The notes under the pieces were generated by a model, which ran no database searches, was not told where the DNA came from, and saw only the letters and a program-made list of their open reading frames with translations. A stretch of DNA of 64,000 nt from Acidipropionibacterium timonense (GTDB lineage: Bacteria; Actinomycetota; Actinomycetes; Propionibacteriales; Propionibacteriaceae), in contig NZ_LR027558.1 of the NCBI RefSeq assembly GCF_900605005.1, forward strand, positions 2,136,642 through 2,200,641. The letters run 5' to 3'. Shown here in pieces: positions 27,575-37,898 of this stretch (position 1 is the stretch's first letter; each line of letters opens with the position of its first letter). Position numbers and translations under genes: made by a program.

Positions 27575-28498
27575 GGCCGTGATCCTATCGGTTGTGACCC
27601 CGTCGACACCTGCCGTGGCACGAGCCAAGGGGTCGTCGATCCCGGTGAGCCGCGACCACGCCTCGAGGTAGCGGGCCCTCGTCGCCGCGACGACGTCGGC
27701 GGGCAGGGCTGGAGGCTCGGCGTCACCGGTGCGATCCCAGCCCGAGGGCCCGGTGAGCCAGTCGCGGACGAACTGCTTGTCGAAGGAGTGGTTGGCCCCG
27801 CCCGGGGCCCAGCTGGCGGCGTCCCAGAACCGTGAGGAATCCGGGGTGAGCACCTCGTCCCCCAGGACGATGGTGCCGTCGGCGCGTCGGCCGAACTCCA
27901 CCTTGGTGTCGGCCAGGATGATGCCTCGCTGCCGGGCGATCCGCTCGGCGCGGGTGTAGATGGCGATCGACAGGCGGCGCAGCTCCTCGGCCGCCTCGGC
28001 GCCGACGATGCCCACCAGTCGCTCGAAGTCGATGTTCTCGTCGTGCTCCCCGTAGTCGGCCTTGGTCGCCGGGGTGAAGATCGGTTCGGGCAGCCGCGAC
28101 CCGTCCTGGAGGCCGTCGGGCAGGGCGATCCCGCACACCGACCCGCTGCGCTGGTACTCGGCCCACCCCGACCCGGTGAGGTAGCCGCGCACGACGCACT
28201 CGACCGGGAACATCGCGAGCTCCTCGACGACCATCGCCCGGCCGGCGACCTCCTCGGGGACGTCGGTGGACACCAGATGGTTGGGGACGACGTCGGCGAG
28301 CTGGTCGAACCACCACAGGGAGATCCCGGTGAGGACCCGGCCCTTGTCCGGGATCCCCGGGGTGAGGATGTGGTCGTAGGCGCTGATCCGATCGGTGGCG
28401 ACCATGAGGAGCCGACCAGGTTCGGGGAGCCGGTACAACCGACGCACCTTCCCCTCCGCGATGAGTGGCAGGTCCGGGGCGGCGTCAGGAGTGGCCAT
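27338..28498 (-). CDS. purC: PurC-PurS: SAICAR synthetase fused in frame to PurS
   Basis: One uninterrupted 386-residue frame. Residues 1-290 are phosphoribosylaminoimidazole-succinocarboxamide synthase ([53 protein letters not shown]). It then continues through a linker of about 20 residues ([20 protein letters not shown]) into a complete PurS ([20 protein letters not shown] onwards, about 309-386). PurC normally stops before the linker. Either the two are a true fusion, or the stop was lost and PurS is also made from its own start. CATGAT-N6-ATG precedes the PurC start. Confidence 0.9.
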   Translation of the reverse strand: MATPDAAPDLPLIAEGKVRRLYRLPEPGRLLMVATDRISAYDHILTPGIPDKGRVLTGISLWWFDQLADVVPNHLVSTDVPEEVAGRAMVVEELAMFPVECVVRGYLTGSGWAEYQRSGSVCGIALPDGLQDGSRLPEPIFTPATKADYGEHDENIDFERLVGIVGAEAAEELRRLSIAIYTRAERIARQRGIILADTKVEFGRRADGTIVLGDEVLTPDSSRFWDAASWAPGGANHSFDKQFVRDWLTGPSGWDRTGDAEPPALPADVVAATRARYLEAWSRLTGIDDPLARATAGVDGVTTDRITAMARVVVDVMPKPEILDPQGKAITGALGRLGHEGLTVRQGKRFEITGDGVENRLDEVRRIAEEMLANTVIESYDVRVEQ

Positions 28499-28528
28499 GG
28501 TCGAATCATGCCACCGCCACCGGCGAAC

Positions 28529-28606
28529 TGACGTCAGGACTCCGTCACGCCGACGTCACATAGACGTCATCGATGACATGACCCATGCGCTATAGGCTGG
28601 CACTAT
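28529..28606 (+). promoter_or_regulatory. ahpC promoter region with three GACGTCA copies
   Basis: GACGTCA occurs at 28530, 28552 and 28563, followed by TATAGGCT at 28591 and CACTAT at 28601 as possible -10 elements. The gene starts at 28631. The repeated heptamer is a candidate operator, perhaps for the OxyR encoded downstream, though OxyR sites are usually not conserved enough to confirm by eye. Confidence 0.4.
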
Positions 28607-28630
28607 CGACATCCACGACGAGAGGAAGAC

Positions 28631-29194
28631 ATGAGCCTCATCAACACCCAGATCCAGCCCTTCACGGCGAACGCCTACCGCAACGGAGACTTCATCGAGG
28701 TCAGCCAGGACGACATCGCCGGTTCCTGGGCGATCTTCTTCTTCTACCCGGGAGACTTCACCTTCGTGTGCCCCACCGAGCTCGCCGACCTGGCCGAGCA
28801 CCACGACGAACTCGAGCGGATGGGGGTCAAGGTCTACTCCGTCTCCACCGACTCCCACTTCGTCCACAAGGCCTGGCACGACACCTCGGCCGACGTGTCG
28901 AAGGTCCAGTACGCCATGATCGGCGACCCGGCGCTCACCCTGACCCGCAACTTCGACGTCGAGCGCGTCGGCGCCGGCCAGGCGGACCGCGCGACCTTCC
29001 TCGTCGACCCGGACGGCGTCATCCAGTTCTACGAGCTCACCGCCGAGGGCATCGGCCGCAACGCCACCGAGCTGGTCCGCAAGGTCAAGGCCGCGCAGTA
29101 CATCCGCTCCCACCCCGGCCAGGTGTGCCCCGCCCACTGGGAGGAGGGGGACGACACCCTCGCCCCGTCCATCGACCTCGTCGGAAAGATCTGA
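28631..29194 (+). CDS. ahpC: Alkyl hydroperoxide reductase subunit C (peroxiredoxin)
   Basis: A 187-residue typical two-cysteine peroxiredoxin. Peroxidatic C47 lies in FTFVCPTE and resolving C166 in [11 protein letters not shown], both intact. It reduces hydrogen peroxide and organic peroxides and is re-reduced by AhpF, encoded 122 bases downstream. GAGAGGA precedes the ATG. Length and motifs are standard for the bacterial AhpC1 group rather than the mycobacterial AhpC/AhpD type. Confidence 0.97.
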   Translation: MSLINTQIQPFTANAYRNGDFIEVSQDDIAGSWAIFFFYPGDFTFVCPTELADLAEHHDELERMGVKVYSVSTDSHFVHKAWHDTSADVSKVQYAMIGDPALTLTRNFDVERVGAGQADRATFLVDPDGVIQFYELTAEGIGRNATELVRKVKAAQYIRSHPGQVCPAHWEEGDDTLAPSIDLVGKI

Positions 29195-29208
29195 ACCCGA
29201 GACCCCCT

Positions 29209-29258
29209 CGCGACGCCGGTCGTCGCGACTCCGGCAGGGGCCGCCACGTCCCTGCCGG
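29209..29258 (+). promoter_or_regulatory. Two hairpins in the ahpC-ahpF gap
   Basis: CGCGACG/CGTCGCG (29209-29227) and CCGGCAGGG/CCCTGCCGG (29231-29258) are perfect stems directly after ahpC. They could stabilise or partly terminate the ahpC message, giving more AhpC than AhpF. No T-run follows. Confidence 0.45.
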
Positions 29259-29316
29259 GGGCCCACGACCGGGGCCCCTCGTCCCACATCACCCCACCGA
29301 TCCGAACAGGAACACC

Positions 29317-30882
29317 ATGCTCGACGCCAACCTCACCGGACAGCTGCGCAGCTACCTCGACCTCGTCACCGAACCCGTGGTCCTCGTCCCCTCCCCCTAC
29401 CGGGGCGACGAGACCGCGCTCACCTCCCGCTCGCACCAGATGGACGAGCTGCTCGGGGAGATCGCGGCCCTCTCGGACAAGGTGAGCGTCGGCGAGCCGG
29501 TGACGGACCGGTACGAACCCTCGTTCGCGATCACCCGCCCGGGCACCGACATCGCGGTGCGCTTCGCAGGGCTGCCCATGGGTCACGAGTTCACGTCCCT
29601 GGTGCTGGCGCTGCTCCAGGTCGGCGGCCACGGGATCAAGGAGGACCCCGCCCTCCTCGAGGCCGTGGCCAGGGTCAAGGGCCACCACGAGTTCACGACC
29701 TACATGTCGCTCACCTGCGTCAACTGCCCGACCGTCGTCCAGGCCCTCAACGCCATGAGCGTCATCAACCCCGGCATCCGGCACACCGCCGTCGAGGGGT
29801 CGACGTTCCGCGAGGAGGTCGAGGCCAAGGCCATCCAGTCGGTCCCGGCGATCTTCCTCGACGGTCAGGAGTGGGGATCGGGCCGCATGACGATGGCCGA
29901 GATCCTCGAGAAGCTCGACTCGACCGCCGCCGCATCGGCCCGTGAGGACCTGTCGGCGAGGGATCCCTACGACGTCCTCGTCGTCGGCGCCGGTCCGGCC
30001 GGGGCCGCCGCTGCCGTCTACGCAGCCCGCAAGGGCATCCGCACCGGGGTGGTCGGCGAGCGGGTCGGCGGCCAGGTGCTCGACACCGAGGACATCGAGA
30101 ACCTCGTCTCGGTGCCGCACACCACCGGGCCCGCCCTGGCGAGCGCCCTGGCGTCGCACATGGGGCGCTACGACATCGACCTCATCGACCACCAGGTCGC
30201 CACCGGCCTGGAGTCCGCCGATGGCGGCACGACGATCGTCCACACCAGGGACGGGGACCTGCGCGCCCGAGCCGTCATCCTGGCGACCGGAGCCCGCTGG
30301 CGCCACCTCGGCGTGCCCGGCGAGGAGGCGTACCGCACCAAGGGCGTCACCTACTGCCCGCACTGCGACGGGCCCCTCTTCAAGGGCCGTCGGGTCGCCG
30401 TCGTCGGGGGCGGCAACTCCGGGATCGAGGCCGCCATCGATCTGGCGGGGGTGGCCGAGCACGTCACCGTCGTCGAGTTCCTCGACGACCTCAAGGCCGA
30501 CGAGGTGCTCCTGCGCACCCTGCGTGGACTCGACAACGTCGACGTCGTCACCGGGGCGCGAACGACGCGGATCGACGGCGACGGGGCGTCGGTCACCGGT
30601 CTGACCTACGAGGACCGCACGAGCGGGCAGGAGCACACCATCGAGTTGTCCGGGGTCTTCGTCCAGATCGGCCTCCTCCCCAACACCGAATGGCTCGGTG
30701 ACACCGTCGAACTGACCGAACGGGGCGAGATCGTCGTCGACGACCACGGTGCGACGTCGCTGCCCGGGGTGTTCGCCGCCGGCGACTGCACCTGTGCCCC
30801 GTACAAGCAGATCATCATCTCGATGGGTTCGGGGGCGACCGCCGCACTCGGCGCCTTCGACCACCTCATCAGGCAGAATTGA
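29317..30882 (+). CDS. ahpF: Alkyl hydroperoxide reductase subunit F
   Basis: A 521-residue flavoprotein that passes electrons from NAD(P)H to AhpC. The N-terminal double thioredoxin-fold domain has C134-V-N-C137. The FAD site is VVGAGPAGAAAAVYAARKG, the second redox pair is YCPHCDGP, and the pyridine nucleotide site is VVGGGNSGIEAAID. Start at the ATG at 29317 gives the E. coli AhpF length; upstream frame is ahpC sequence in another phase. The oxyR start follows six bases after the stop. Confidence 0.97.
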   Translation: MLDANLTGQLRSYLDLVTEPVVLVPSPYRGDETALTSRSHQMDELLGEIAALSDKVSVGEPVTDRYEPSFAITRPGTDIAVRFAGLPMGHEFTSLVLALLQVGGHGIKEDPALLEAVARVKGHHEFTTYMSLTCVNCPTVVQALNAMSVINPGIRHTAVEGSTFREEVEAKAIQSVPAIFLDGQEWGSGRMTMAEILEKLDSTAAASAREDLSARDPYDVLVVGAGPAGAAAAVYAARKGIRTGVVGERVGGQVLDTEDIENLVSVPHTTGPALASALASHMGRYDIDLIDHQVATGLESADGGTTIVHTRDGDLRARAVILATGARWRHLGVPGEEAYRTKGVTYCPHCDGPLFKGRRVAVVGGGNSGIEAAIDLAGVAEHVTVVEFLDDLKADEVLLRTLRGLDNVDVVTGARTTRIDGDGASVTGLTYEDRTSGQEHTIELSGVFVQIGLLPNTEWLGDTVELTERGEIVVDDHGATSLPGVFAAGDCTCAPYKQIIISMGSGATAALGAFDHLIRQN

Positions 30883-30887
30883 GGTCC

Positions 30888-31808
30888 ATGAACCTGCGCG
30901 ACCTCGGCTATCTCGTGGCCCTGGCCGACACACGGCACTTCGGCCGGGCCGCAGCCTCCTGCGGCGTGAGCCAACCCACCCTGTCCTCCCAGATCCGCCG
31001 GCTCGAGGCGGACCTGGGAGCCCCCTTGGTGCGGCGCGACGGCGGGGTCGACCTCACTGCCCTGGGCCAGCGGGTCGTCGAGTCGGCCCGGACCATGCTC
31101 GCCCTCGCCGACGACATCCGTGACATGGCGCGAGCCCAGAAGGGCTACGGCGGCGACCCCGTGCGCGTGGGGATCTTCCCCACCCTCGCCCCCTTCCTCA
31201 TCGGACACCTCTTCTCCGGGGCGAAGGCACGCCACCCGGGTCTGCGCCTGGCCGTCGTCGAGGAGAAGACGGCAGGGCTCCTCACGGCCCTGAGTCAACG
31301 CCGCATCGACGTCGCCCTCCTGGCCTCCCGGGTGCCCGCGCCCTTCGTCGGCGTGCCGGTGTTCCGTGAGGAATTCGTGCTGGCCACCCCGGCTGGGTCC
31401 GCGCTGTCCCGGGGCGGCCCGGTCGAGCCGTCGTCACTGGCCGGCGTCGACCTGCTCCTCATGAGCGAGGGACACTGCCTGCGCGACCAGACCCTCGACC
31501 TCTGCTCGACCACCGGGGCCTCCTGCCGGGTTGACATGTCGGCGGCGAGCATCGGGACCCTGCGCGAACTCGTCGCGGCCGGGTCGGGGCCGGCCCTCCT
31601 GCCCAGGCTCGCGGTGAGTGGACCCATCCCCGACGATCCCCGCGTCGTCCTGCGGGAGTTCACCGAGCCGCGACCCCACCGTGACGTCCAACTCGTGGCG
31701 AGGCCAGCTGTCCTCGAGCGCGTCGAGGTCCAGAACGTCCTCGACGTGTGCCGTCATCTGCCGACCGATCTGGTCAGCCCCTGCATCGCGCAGTCCCCGT
31801 CCGCCTGA
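30888..31808 (+). CDS. oxyR: Hydrogen peroxide-sensing LysR regulator
   Basis: A 306-residue LysR family regulator. The helix-turn-helix lies at about 18-37 (RAAASCGVSQPTLSSQIRRL). C197 in EGHCLRDQ and C206 sit nine residues apart, as the sensing pair C199/C208 of E. coli OxyR. It should activate ahpC-ahpF on peroxide stress. The ATG at 30888 is preferred with GAGG just upstream; a TTG three codons earlier overlaps the ahpF stop. Placement downstream of its targets suggests co-transcription and autoregulation. Confidence 0.95.
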   Translation: MNLRDLGYLVALADTRHFGRAAASCGVSQPTLSSQIRRLEADLGAPLVRRDGGVDLTALGQRVVESARTMLALADDIRDMARAQKGYGGDPVRVGIFPTLAPFLIGHLFSGAKARHPGLRLAVVEEKTAGLLTALSQRRIDVALLASRVPAPFVGVPVFREEFVLATPAGSALSRGGPVEPSSLAGVDLLLMSEGHCLRDQTLDLCSTTGASCRVDMSAASIGTLRELVAAGSGPALLPRLAVSGPIPDDPRVVLREFTEPRPHRDVQLVARPAVLERVEVQNVLDVCRHLPTDLVSPCIAQSPSA

Positions 31809-31951
31809 ACCGGTGACCGGCGGCGGGATGACGCCCTCGACCTCCCGACCCGTCGCGAGGAGGCACCGGGTCGTGCCGGACGGGCACCCCGGGGAACCCA
31901 CATCCTGCCTTGTCGACGCGCACATCCGGTGACACTGGCCATCAGCGGGGA

Positions 31952-32002
31952 CATCGTGCTCCTTCTTATTGAGAATCGTTCTCATTAAGAAGGAGCACGA
32001 TG
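31952..32002 (+). promoter_or_regulatory. 51-base palindrome with a Fur-family-like box, ribosome binding site and start codon
   Basis: Outer arms of 17 bases (first half begins CATCGTGCTCCTTCTTA) are perfect complements. The inner part TTGAGAATCGTTCTCAT is a near-perfect dyad whose core TGAGAAT-C-GTTCTCA looks like a 7-1-7 Fur/Zur-type operator. The right arm contains AAGGAG and ends in the ATG of the next gene, so a folded mRNA would bury the translation start. Locally it is strikingly AT-rich. Metal-dependent repression is inferred, not shown. Confidence 0.7.
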
Positions 32003-32656
32003 AAGAAGTCAGTCGCAACCCTCGCCGTGGCCGCCGCACTCGCCGCGCCGCTGGCCGTCTCGGCCCCGGCCCACGCCGCCGAGGGTGGACAGCGGGCCGA
32101 CAACCCCGGCCTGGTCTCCCTCGTCGACTCCGAGGGCAGGCACCAGTGCACCGCCGTGCTCGTCAACGAGTCGTGGGCCCTCACGTGGTCCGACACCGCC
32201 CGGTGCGGGTCGTCGTCCACCGTCAGGGACGCGAGCGGCCACACCACCGGTGTCGTCGAGCGTCGCTACAACGTCGCCCGCGACGGCGTCACCCACACCG
32301 ATCCGACGAAGTCCCAGGCGATGCTCGTGCGTCTGGCCCAGCCCCTGGCCGGCACCCGGGTCGCGCAGCTGTCGACCGAGGCCCCCAGGGCCGGGGAGAA
32401 GCTCACCATCGCGGCCTTCAACGATCGCGCCGCCACCTCGGTCGGCCACTCGCCGGTGACCATCGAGGGCCATCACGGCTGGATCAGCTGGTTCGACGCC
32501 CCCTCGGCCATGACCTTGGAACACTCGGACGCCGGCGCCGCACTCCTGCGCGGTGACAAGGTCGTCGGATTCCTCGGCCTGGCCCAGCACGACGGTGGGG
32601 ACGCCGAGGACATCGCCAACGTGAGCTCGTGGGTCGACTCGGTCGTCCATTCCTGA
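32000..32656 (+). CDS. Secreted trypsin-fold protein lacking the catalytic triad
   Basis: A 218-residue exported protein with a Sec signal peptide (cleavage after AHA, residue 26). The fold looks like a chymotrypsin-type protease: CTAVLVNESWALT-x-C corresponds to the disulfide loop around the catalytic histidine, and SDAGAAL to GDSGGPL. All three catalytic positions are replaced: R68 for His, Q106 for Asp and A178 for Ser. So it should bind rather than cleave. The AAGGAG ribosome binding site is inside the upstream palindrome. A metal- or haem-related binding role fits the Fur-like box but is a guess. Confidence 0.75.
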   Translation: MKKSVATLAVAAALAAPLAVSAPAHAAEGGQRADNPGLVSLVDSEGRHQCTAVLVNESWALTWSDTARCGSSSTVRDASGHTTGVVERRYNVARDGVTHTDPTKSQAMLVRLAQPLAGTRVAQLSTEAPRAGEKLTIAAFNDRAATSVGHSPVTIEGHHGWISWFDAPSAMTLEHSDAGAALLRGDKVVGFLGLAQHDGGDAEDIANVSSWVDSVVHS

Positions 32657-32684
32657 GGCCCATCCGCCTGCGACGATCATCGTC

Positions 32685-32726
32685 GGATCCTGCCCCGGGC
32701 CGCAGCAGCGGCCCGGGGCAGGATCC
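32685..32726. terminator. 19-bp-stem bidirectional terminator between convergent genes
   Basis: A perfect 19-bp stem (GGATCCTGCCCCGGGCCGC and complement) closes on AGCA between the pseudoprotease gene and purB. A smaller palindrome, CGACGATCATCGTCG, precedes it at 32671-32685. No T-runs. Confidence 0.75.
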
Positions 32727-32750
32727 GTCAGCGGTGCGGACCCTCCCGGT

Positions 32751-34184
32751 TCACAGCACCATGCCGGGTTCGTAGGTGGCCGCCTCCGGATGGTCGGCGA
32801 CGATGTCCTCGACCTTGGCCAGCAGGGCCTCGACCTGGTCCCGGGCGGCCCCGGTCAGCTCGAGCGGCTCGGAGACCAGCTCGGCGAGCTCCTCGGCCGT
32901 CAACGGAATGCGCGGGTCGGCACCGAGACGGTCGTACAGGTCGTTGTCGCTGCGTCCGGTCTCCCTCATGTCGAGGGCGACGGCCACCGCGTGCTCCTTG
33001 ATGGCCTCGTGGGCGTCCTCCCGACCGACGCCGGCCCGCACGCAGGCCATGAGGATCTTCGTCGTCGTGAGGAAGGGCAGGTATCGCTCGAGCTCGGCAC
33101 CGATGACCGCCGGGAAGGCCCCGAACTCCGACAACACGGTGAGGAAGGTCTCGAACATGCCGTCGATGGCGTAGAAGGCGTCCGGCAGGGCCACCCGACG
33201 CACCACGGAGCAGGAGACGTCGCCCTCGTTCCACTGCACCCCGGCGAGGCCCTCGACCATGGTGAGGTACCCGCGCAGGACGACGAGGAAGCCGTTGACC
33301 CGCTCGCAGGACCGTGCGTTCATCTTGTGTGGCATCGCCGAGGACCCCACCTGACCGGGCCTGAACCCCTCGGTGACGAGTTCGTTGCCGGCCATGAGCC
33401 GGATCGACGTCGCCAGGTTGCTCGGGCCCGAGGCCACCTGGACGAGGGTGGACACGACCTCGAAGTCGAGGGAACGCGGGTAGATCTGACCGGTCGAGGT
33501 GAGCACCTTGTTGAACCCGAGCTGATCGGCGACACGGCGCTCCAGCTCGTCGAGCTTGGTGGCGTCCCCCCCGAGCAGGTCGAGCATGTCCTGGCTCGTG
33601 CCCATGGGGCCCTTGATGCCACGAGCCGGGTAGCGGTCGATGAGCTCGGTGAGGTGGTCCCAGCCCACGAGCATCTCGTCGATCGTCGTCGCGAAGCGCT
33701 TGCCGAGGGTCGTCACCTGGGCGGGGACGTTGTGCGAGCGTCCTGCGATGGGCTGGTCGCTGAAGCGCACGGCCAGCCGCGACAGGGCCACCAGGGTCGC
33801 CACCATGCGGTCACGGACCAGTCGCAGGGAGGCGAGCACCTGGGCCTGTTCGATGTTCTCGGTGAGGTCCCGGCTCGTCATCCCCTTGTGGATGTGCTCG
33901 TGACCGGCCAGGGCGTTGAACTCCTCGATCCTCGCCTTGACGTCGTGCCGCAGCTGGACCTCGCGTTCGGCGATGGAGTCGAGGTCGATGTCCTCGATGA
34001 CGTCGCGGTAGTCGGCGATGACCTGCTCGGGGTCGTCGTCACCGAATCCGACGCCGAGGTCGGCCTGGGCCTCCATGATCGCCACCCACAGCCGGCGTTC
34101 GGCCATGATCTTGTTCTCCGGACCCCAGATGGCCCGCATCTGCGAGGAGGCGTACCGGGTCGCCAGGACGTTGGGTGCACTCAT
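32751..34184 (-). CDS. purB: Adenylosuccinate lyase
   Basis: A 477-residue fumarase/aspartase-superfamily enzyme acting twice in purine synthesis, on SAICAR and on adenylosuccinate. Signature GSSAMPHKMN (about residue 290), TSRDLTENIEQ and GRSHNVPAQVTT are intact. The start has GGAGAACTC immediately upstream and overlaps the purD stop as ATGA, so purD-purB is a coupled operon. Confidence 0.97.
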   Translation of the reverse strand: MSAPNVLATRYASSQMRAIWGPENKIMAERRLWVAIMEAQADLGVGFGDDDPEQVIADYRDVIEDIDLDSIAEREVQLRHDVKARIEEFNALAGHEHIHKGMTSRDLTENIEQAQVLASLRLVRDRMVATLVALSRLAVRFSDQPIAGRSHNVPAQVTTLGKRFATTIDEMLVGWDHLTELIDRYPARGIKGPMGTSQDMLDLLGGDATKLDELERRVADQLGFNKVLTSTGQIYPRSLDFEVVSTLVQVASGPSNLATSIRLMAGNELVTEGFRPGQVGSSAMPHKMNARSCERVNGFLVVLRGYLTMVEGLAGVQWNEGDVSCSVVRRVALPDAFYAIDGMFETFLTVLSEFGAFPAVIGAELERYLPFLTTTKILMACVRAGVGREDAHEAIKEHAVAVALDMRETGRSDNDLYDRLGADPRIPLTAEELAELVSEPLELTGAARDQVEALLAKVEDIVADHPEAATYEPGMVL

Positions 34185-35497
34185 GAGTTCTCCTTGTCGG
34201 TACCGACGCAGGTCGGGTCGGGGCTCGAGGTGTCGTGGAGACCGGCACGGGCCTGCTCCTCTGCCGCCCTCAGCGCGATGTCGTGGCGGTGGAAGCCGCC
34301 GGGAAGGTCGATCCGGGCCAGCCGCTCGTAGGACTCCTGTCGAGCACCGGCGAGGGTCTCCCCGTGTCCCAGGACGACGAGCACCCGTCCGCCGGACGAC
34401 GTCATCCGGCCGTCGACGAGCCTCGTACCGGCATGGAGGACGTCCGGGTCGCCCGGTTCCAGGCCGGTGAGCGCCCGACCGGTGACCGGGCAGGCCGGGT
34501 AGCCCTCGGAGGCCAGGACGACGCCGACCGCGAATCCGGAGCGGACCCGCAGACCCTCAACCCCGCTGAGATCGCCTCGCGCGGCGGCGCGCAGGATCGA
34601 CGCCAGGGGCGAGTCGACGAGGGAGAGGAGGGGTTCGGTCTCGGGGTCGCCGAAACGGACGTTGAACTCGACGACCTTGGGGCCCGAACTCGTGAGCGCC
34701 AGTCCGACGTAGAGCAGTCCGACGAAGGGCGTCCCGCGGTCCTGCATCTGCGCCAGGGTCGGGGCGATGACCGTCCGGGACACCTCGTCGACGAGGTTCT
34801 CGGGGGCCCAGGGCAGCGGGGTGTAGGCCCCCATGCCACCGGTGTTGGGGCCGGTGTCGCCGTCCCCGACCCGCTTGAAGTCCTGGGCGGGCGGCATGGG
34901 CAGGGCATGGTGCCCGTCGCAGATGGCGAAGAGGCTCACCTCGGGGCCGTCGAGGAACTCCTCGACGACGACCCGGTGGCCCGACTCCAGGCAGTCTCGG
35001 GCGTGGTCGAGGGCGGCCTGTCGATCCGCGGTGACGACGACCCCCTTGCCGGCGGCCAGACCGTCGTCCTTGATGACGTGGGGTGCCCCGAAGGTGTCGA
35101 GGGCGGCGGCGACCTCGTCGAGGGTCGTGCAGGTCCGCGAATCCGCGGTGGGCACTCCGGCCGACGCCATGACCTCCTTGGCGAAGGCCTTGGAACCCTC
35201 GAGCCGGGCGGCCGCGGCGCTCGGGCCGAAGCAGTCGATCCCGGCGGCGCGCAGGTCGTCGGCCACGCCGGCGACGAGCGGGGCCTCGGGTCCGACGACG
35301 ACGAGGTCGGCGCCGATGCTCCGGGCGAGGTCGACCACGGCGGCGCCATCGGTGGGATCGACCGGATGGTTGGTCGCGAAGGCAGCGGTGCCCGGATTCC
35401 CCGGAGCCACGTGGACCTGCCCCACCGCAGGATCGCGGGAACATGCCAGGGCGAGGGCATGTTCGCGACCGCCGGAACCGAGCACGAGAACTGTCAT
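34181..35497 (-). CDS. purD: Phosphoribosylamine-glycine ligase
   Basis: A 438-residue GAR synthetase with ATP-grasp fold, second step of purine synthesis. LVLGSGGREHALAL opens the protein; IKDDGLAAGKGVVV, FKRVGDGDTGPNTGGMGAY and EFNVRFGDPETE are the family motifs. Start: ATG at 35497 gives the usual N-terminus but has no ribosome binding site. TAGTCT-N7-GTG points to a leaderless start at 35506, three codons earlier. It is followed by purB with a four-base overlap. Confidence 0.96.
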   Translation of the reverse strand: MTVLVLGSGGREHALALACSRDPAVGQVHVAPGNPGTAAFATNHPVDPTDGAAVVDLARSIGADLVVVGPEAPLVAGVADDLRAAGIDCFGPSAAAARLEGSKAFAKEVMASAGVPTADSRTCTTLDEVAAALDTFGAPHVIKDDGLAAGKGVVVTADRQAALDHARDCLESGHRVVVEEFLDGPEVSLFAICDGHHALPMPPAQDFKRVGDGDTGPNTGGMGAYTPLPWAPENLVDEVSRTVIAPTLAQMQDRGTPFVGLLYVGLALTSSGPKVVEFNVRFGDPETEPLLSLVDSPLASILRAAARGDLSGVEGLRVRSGFAVGVVLASEGYPACPVTGRALTGLEPGDPDVLHAGTRLVDGRMTSSGGRVLVVLGHGETLAGARQESYERLARIDLPGGFHRHDIALRAAEEQARAGLHDTSSPDPTCVGTDKENS

Positions 35498-35603
35498 CTG
35501 GGCCACGGGTCCAAGACTAGAGGTTCCCGGTGACAGGTTCGCGGGCATGTCATCGGGGGTCCGCCGGCCAGGGGAGCCCGTCGTATTCCTGTCGGAACGA
35601 TCT

Positions 35604-36941
<1,338 letters not shown>

Positions 36942-36949
36942 TTACGGGC

Positions 36950-37822
36950 TCAGGCTGTCGTGCCATCCAGCGGTACGGGTATCTCGAGCAGGTGGAGTCG
37001 GGCTCCGTCCAGCGGGAGACGTGCGGCGAGGGGGCCGAAGTGCGGGTCGGACTCGTGACCGTCGAAGGCGAGGCGGTGCAGCCCCCGGCGCCGGGCGTCG
37101 GCGACCACCCAGGACACCGCCCGCGCGAGCGCGTCGTCGCCCTCCGGGGCGTCGCGGGTGATCGTCTCGGCGCAGACCGTCGGGGCACCCTCGTCGTCGA
37201 AGAGGAACGCGGCCGCCACCGGTTCCCCCTCGAGGAGGGCCACCCCGGTGTGGTCGAGGTCGAGCTCGCCGGCCTCGGCGCGCACGGCCTCGTGGGCCTC
37301 CGTCGAGTCGTCCACCGGCGACCACGGCTCGTGGATCCACGTATAGCACTGCTCCCACAGGTTCTCGGCCGCCCCCGGGCTGAGCGTCGATGCGGGGACG
37401 ACGTCGCGGGCCCGGCCGAGGGTCTCGACGACCTTGACGAAGTGCCGCGAGGAGAGCTCCAGGGGAGGGCAGACGGCATAGGAGGTCGCGCCCAGGGAGC
37501 GGAGGAACTCATGGGCGTCGGACTCCTCGATGGCCTTGGTGGCCAGGGGCCGGTCCGACCGTTCGGCGATCTGGGTGAGCAGCCTGGTCCCGATGCGGTG
37601 GCCGCGGGAGTCCGGCGCGACCTGGACGTCGAAGAACCGGCGGGTGCGATGGACCACCGCCAGCCACGACACGGCGTACCCGACGATGTCGCCACGCCAC
37701 ACGGCGATGCGGGCCATGGACCCGGGACGGTCCATCCGTTCGGCGAGGTCACCGGGCCCGCCGAAGCCGATGGCCGTGACGTCCCGCGGTTGGAAATCCC
37801 TGAACTCGACGTGCTCGGTCAT
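36950..37822 (-). CDS. GNAT family N-acetyltransferase, possibly double-domain
   Basis: A 290-residue protein. The acetyl-CoA binding loop DSRGHRIGTRLLTQI (about 71-85) is clear in the N-terminal half. The C-terminal half has a second, weaker beta-alpha pattern (GVALLEGEPVAAAFLF and VVADARRRGLHRLAF), suggesting tandem GNAT folds. Substrate is unknown. GAGGAG precedes the ATG. Confidence 0.8.
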   Translation of the reverse strand: MTEHVEFRDFQPRDVTAIGFGGPGDLAERMDRPGSMARIAVWRGDIVGYAVSWLAVVHRTRRFFDVQVAPDSRGHRIGTRLLTQIAERSDRPLATKAIEESDAHEFLRSLGATSYAVCPPLELSSRHFVKVVETLGRARDVVPASTLSPGAAENLWEQCYTWIHEPWSPVDDSTEAHEAVRAEAGELDLDHTGVALLEGEPVAAAFLFDDEGAPTVCAETITRDAPEGDDALARAVSWVVADARRRGLHRLAFDGHESDPHFGPLAARLPLDGARLHLLEIPVPLDGTTA

Positions 37823-37898
37823 GGTGGCTCCTCGTCTCGGTCCCCGTCGCCGTCGACGGGAGGTCTGCCCTCATTGTCGTGCATCCGGCGGGCACCGA

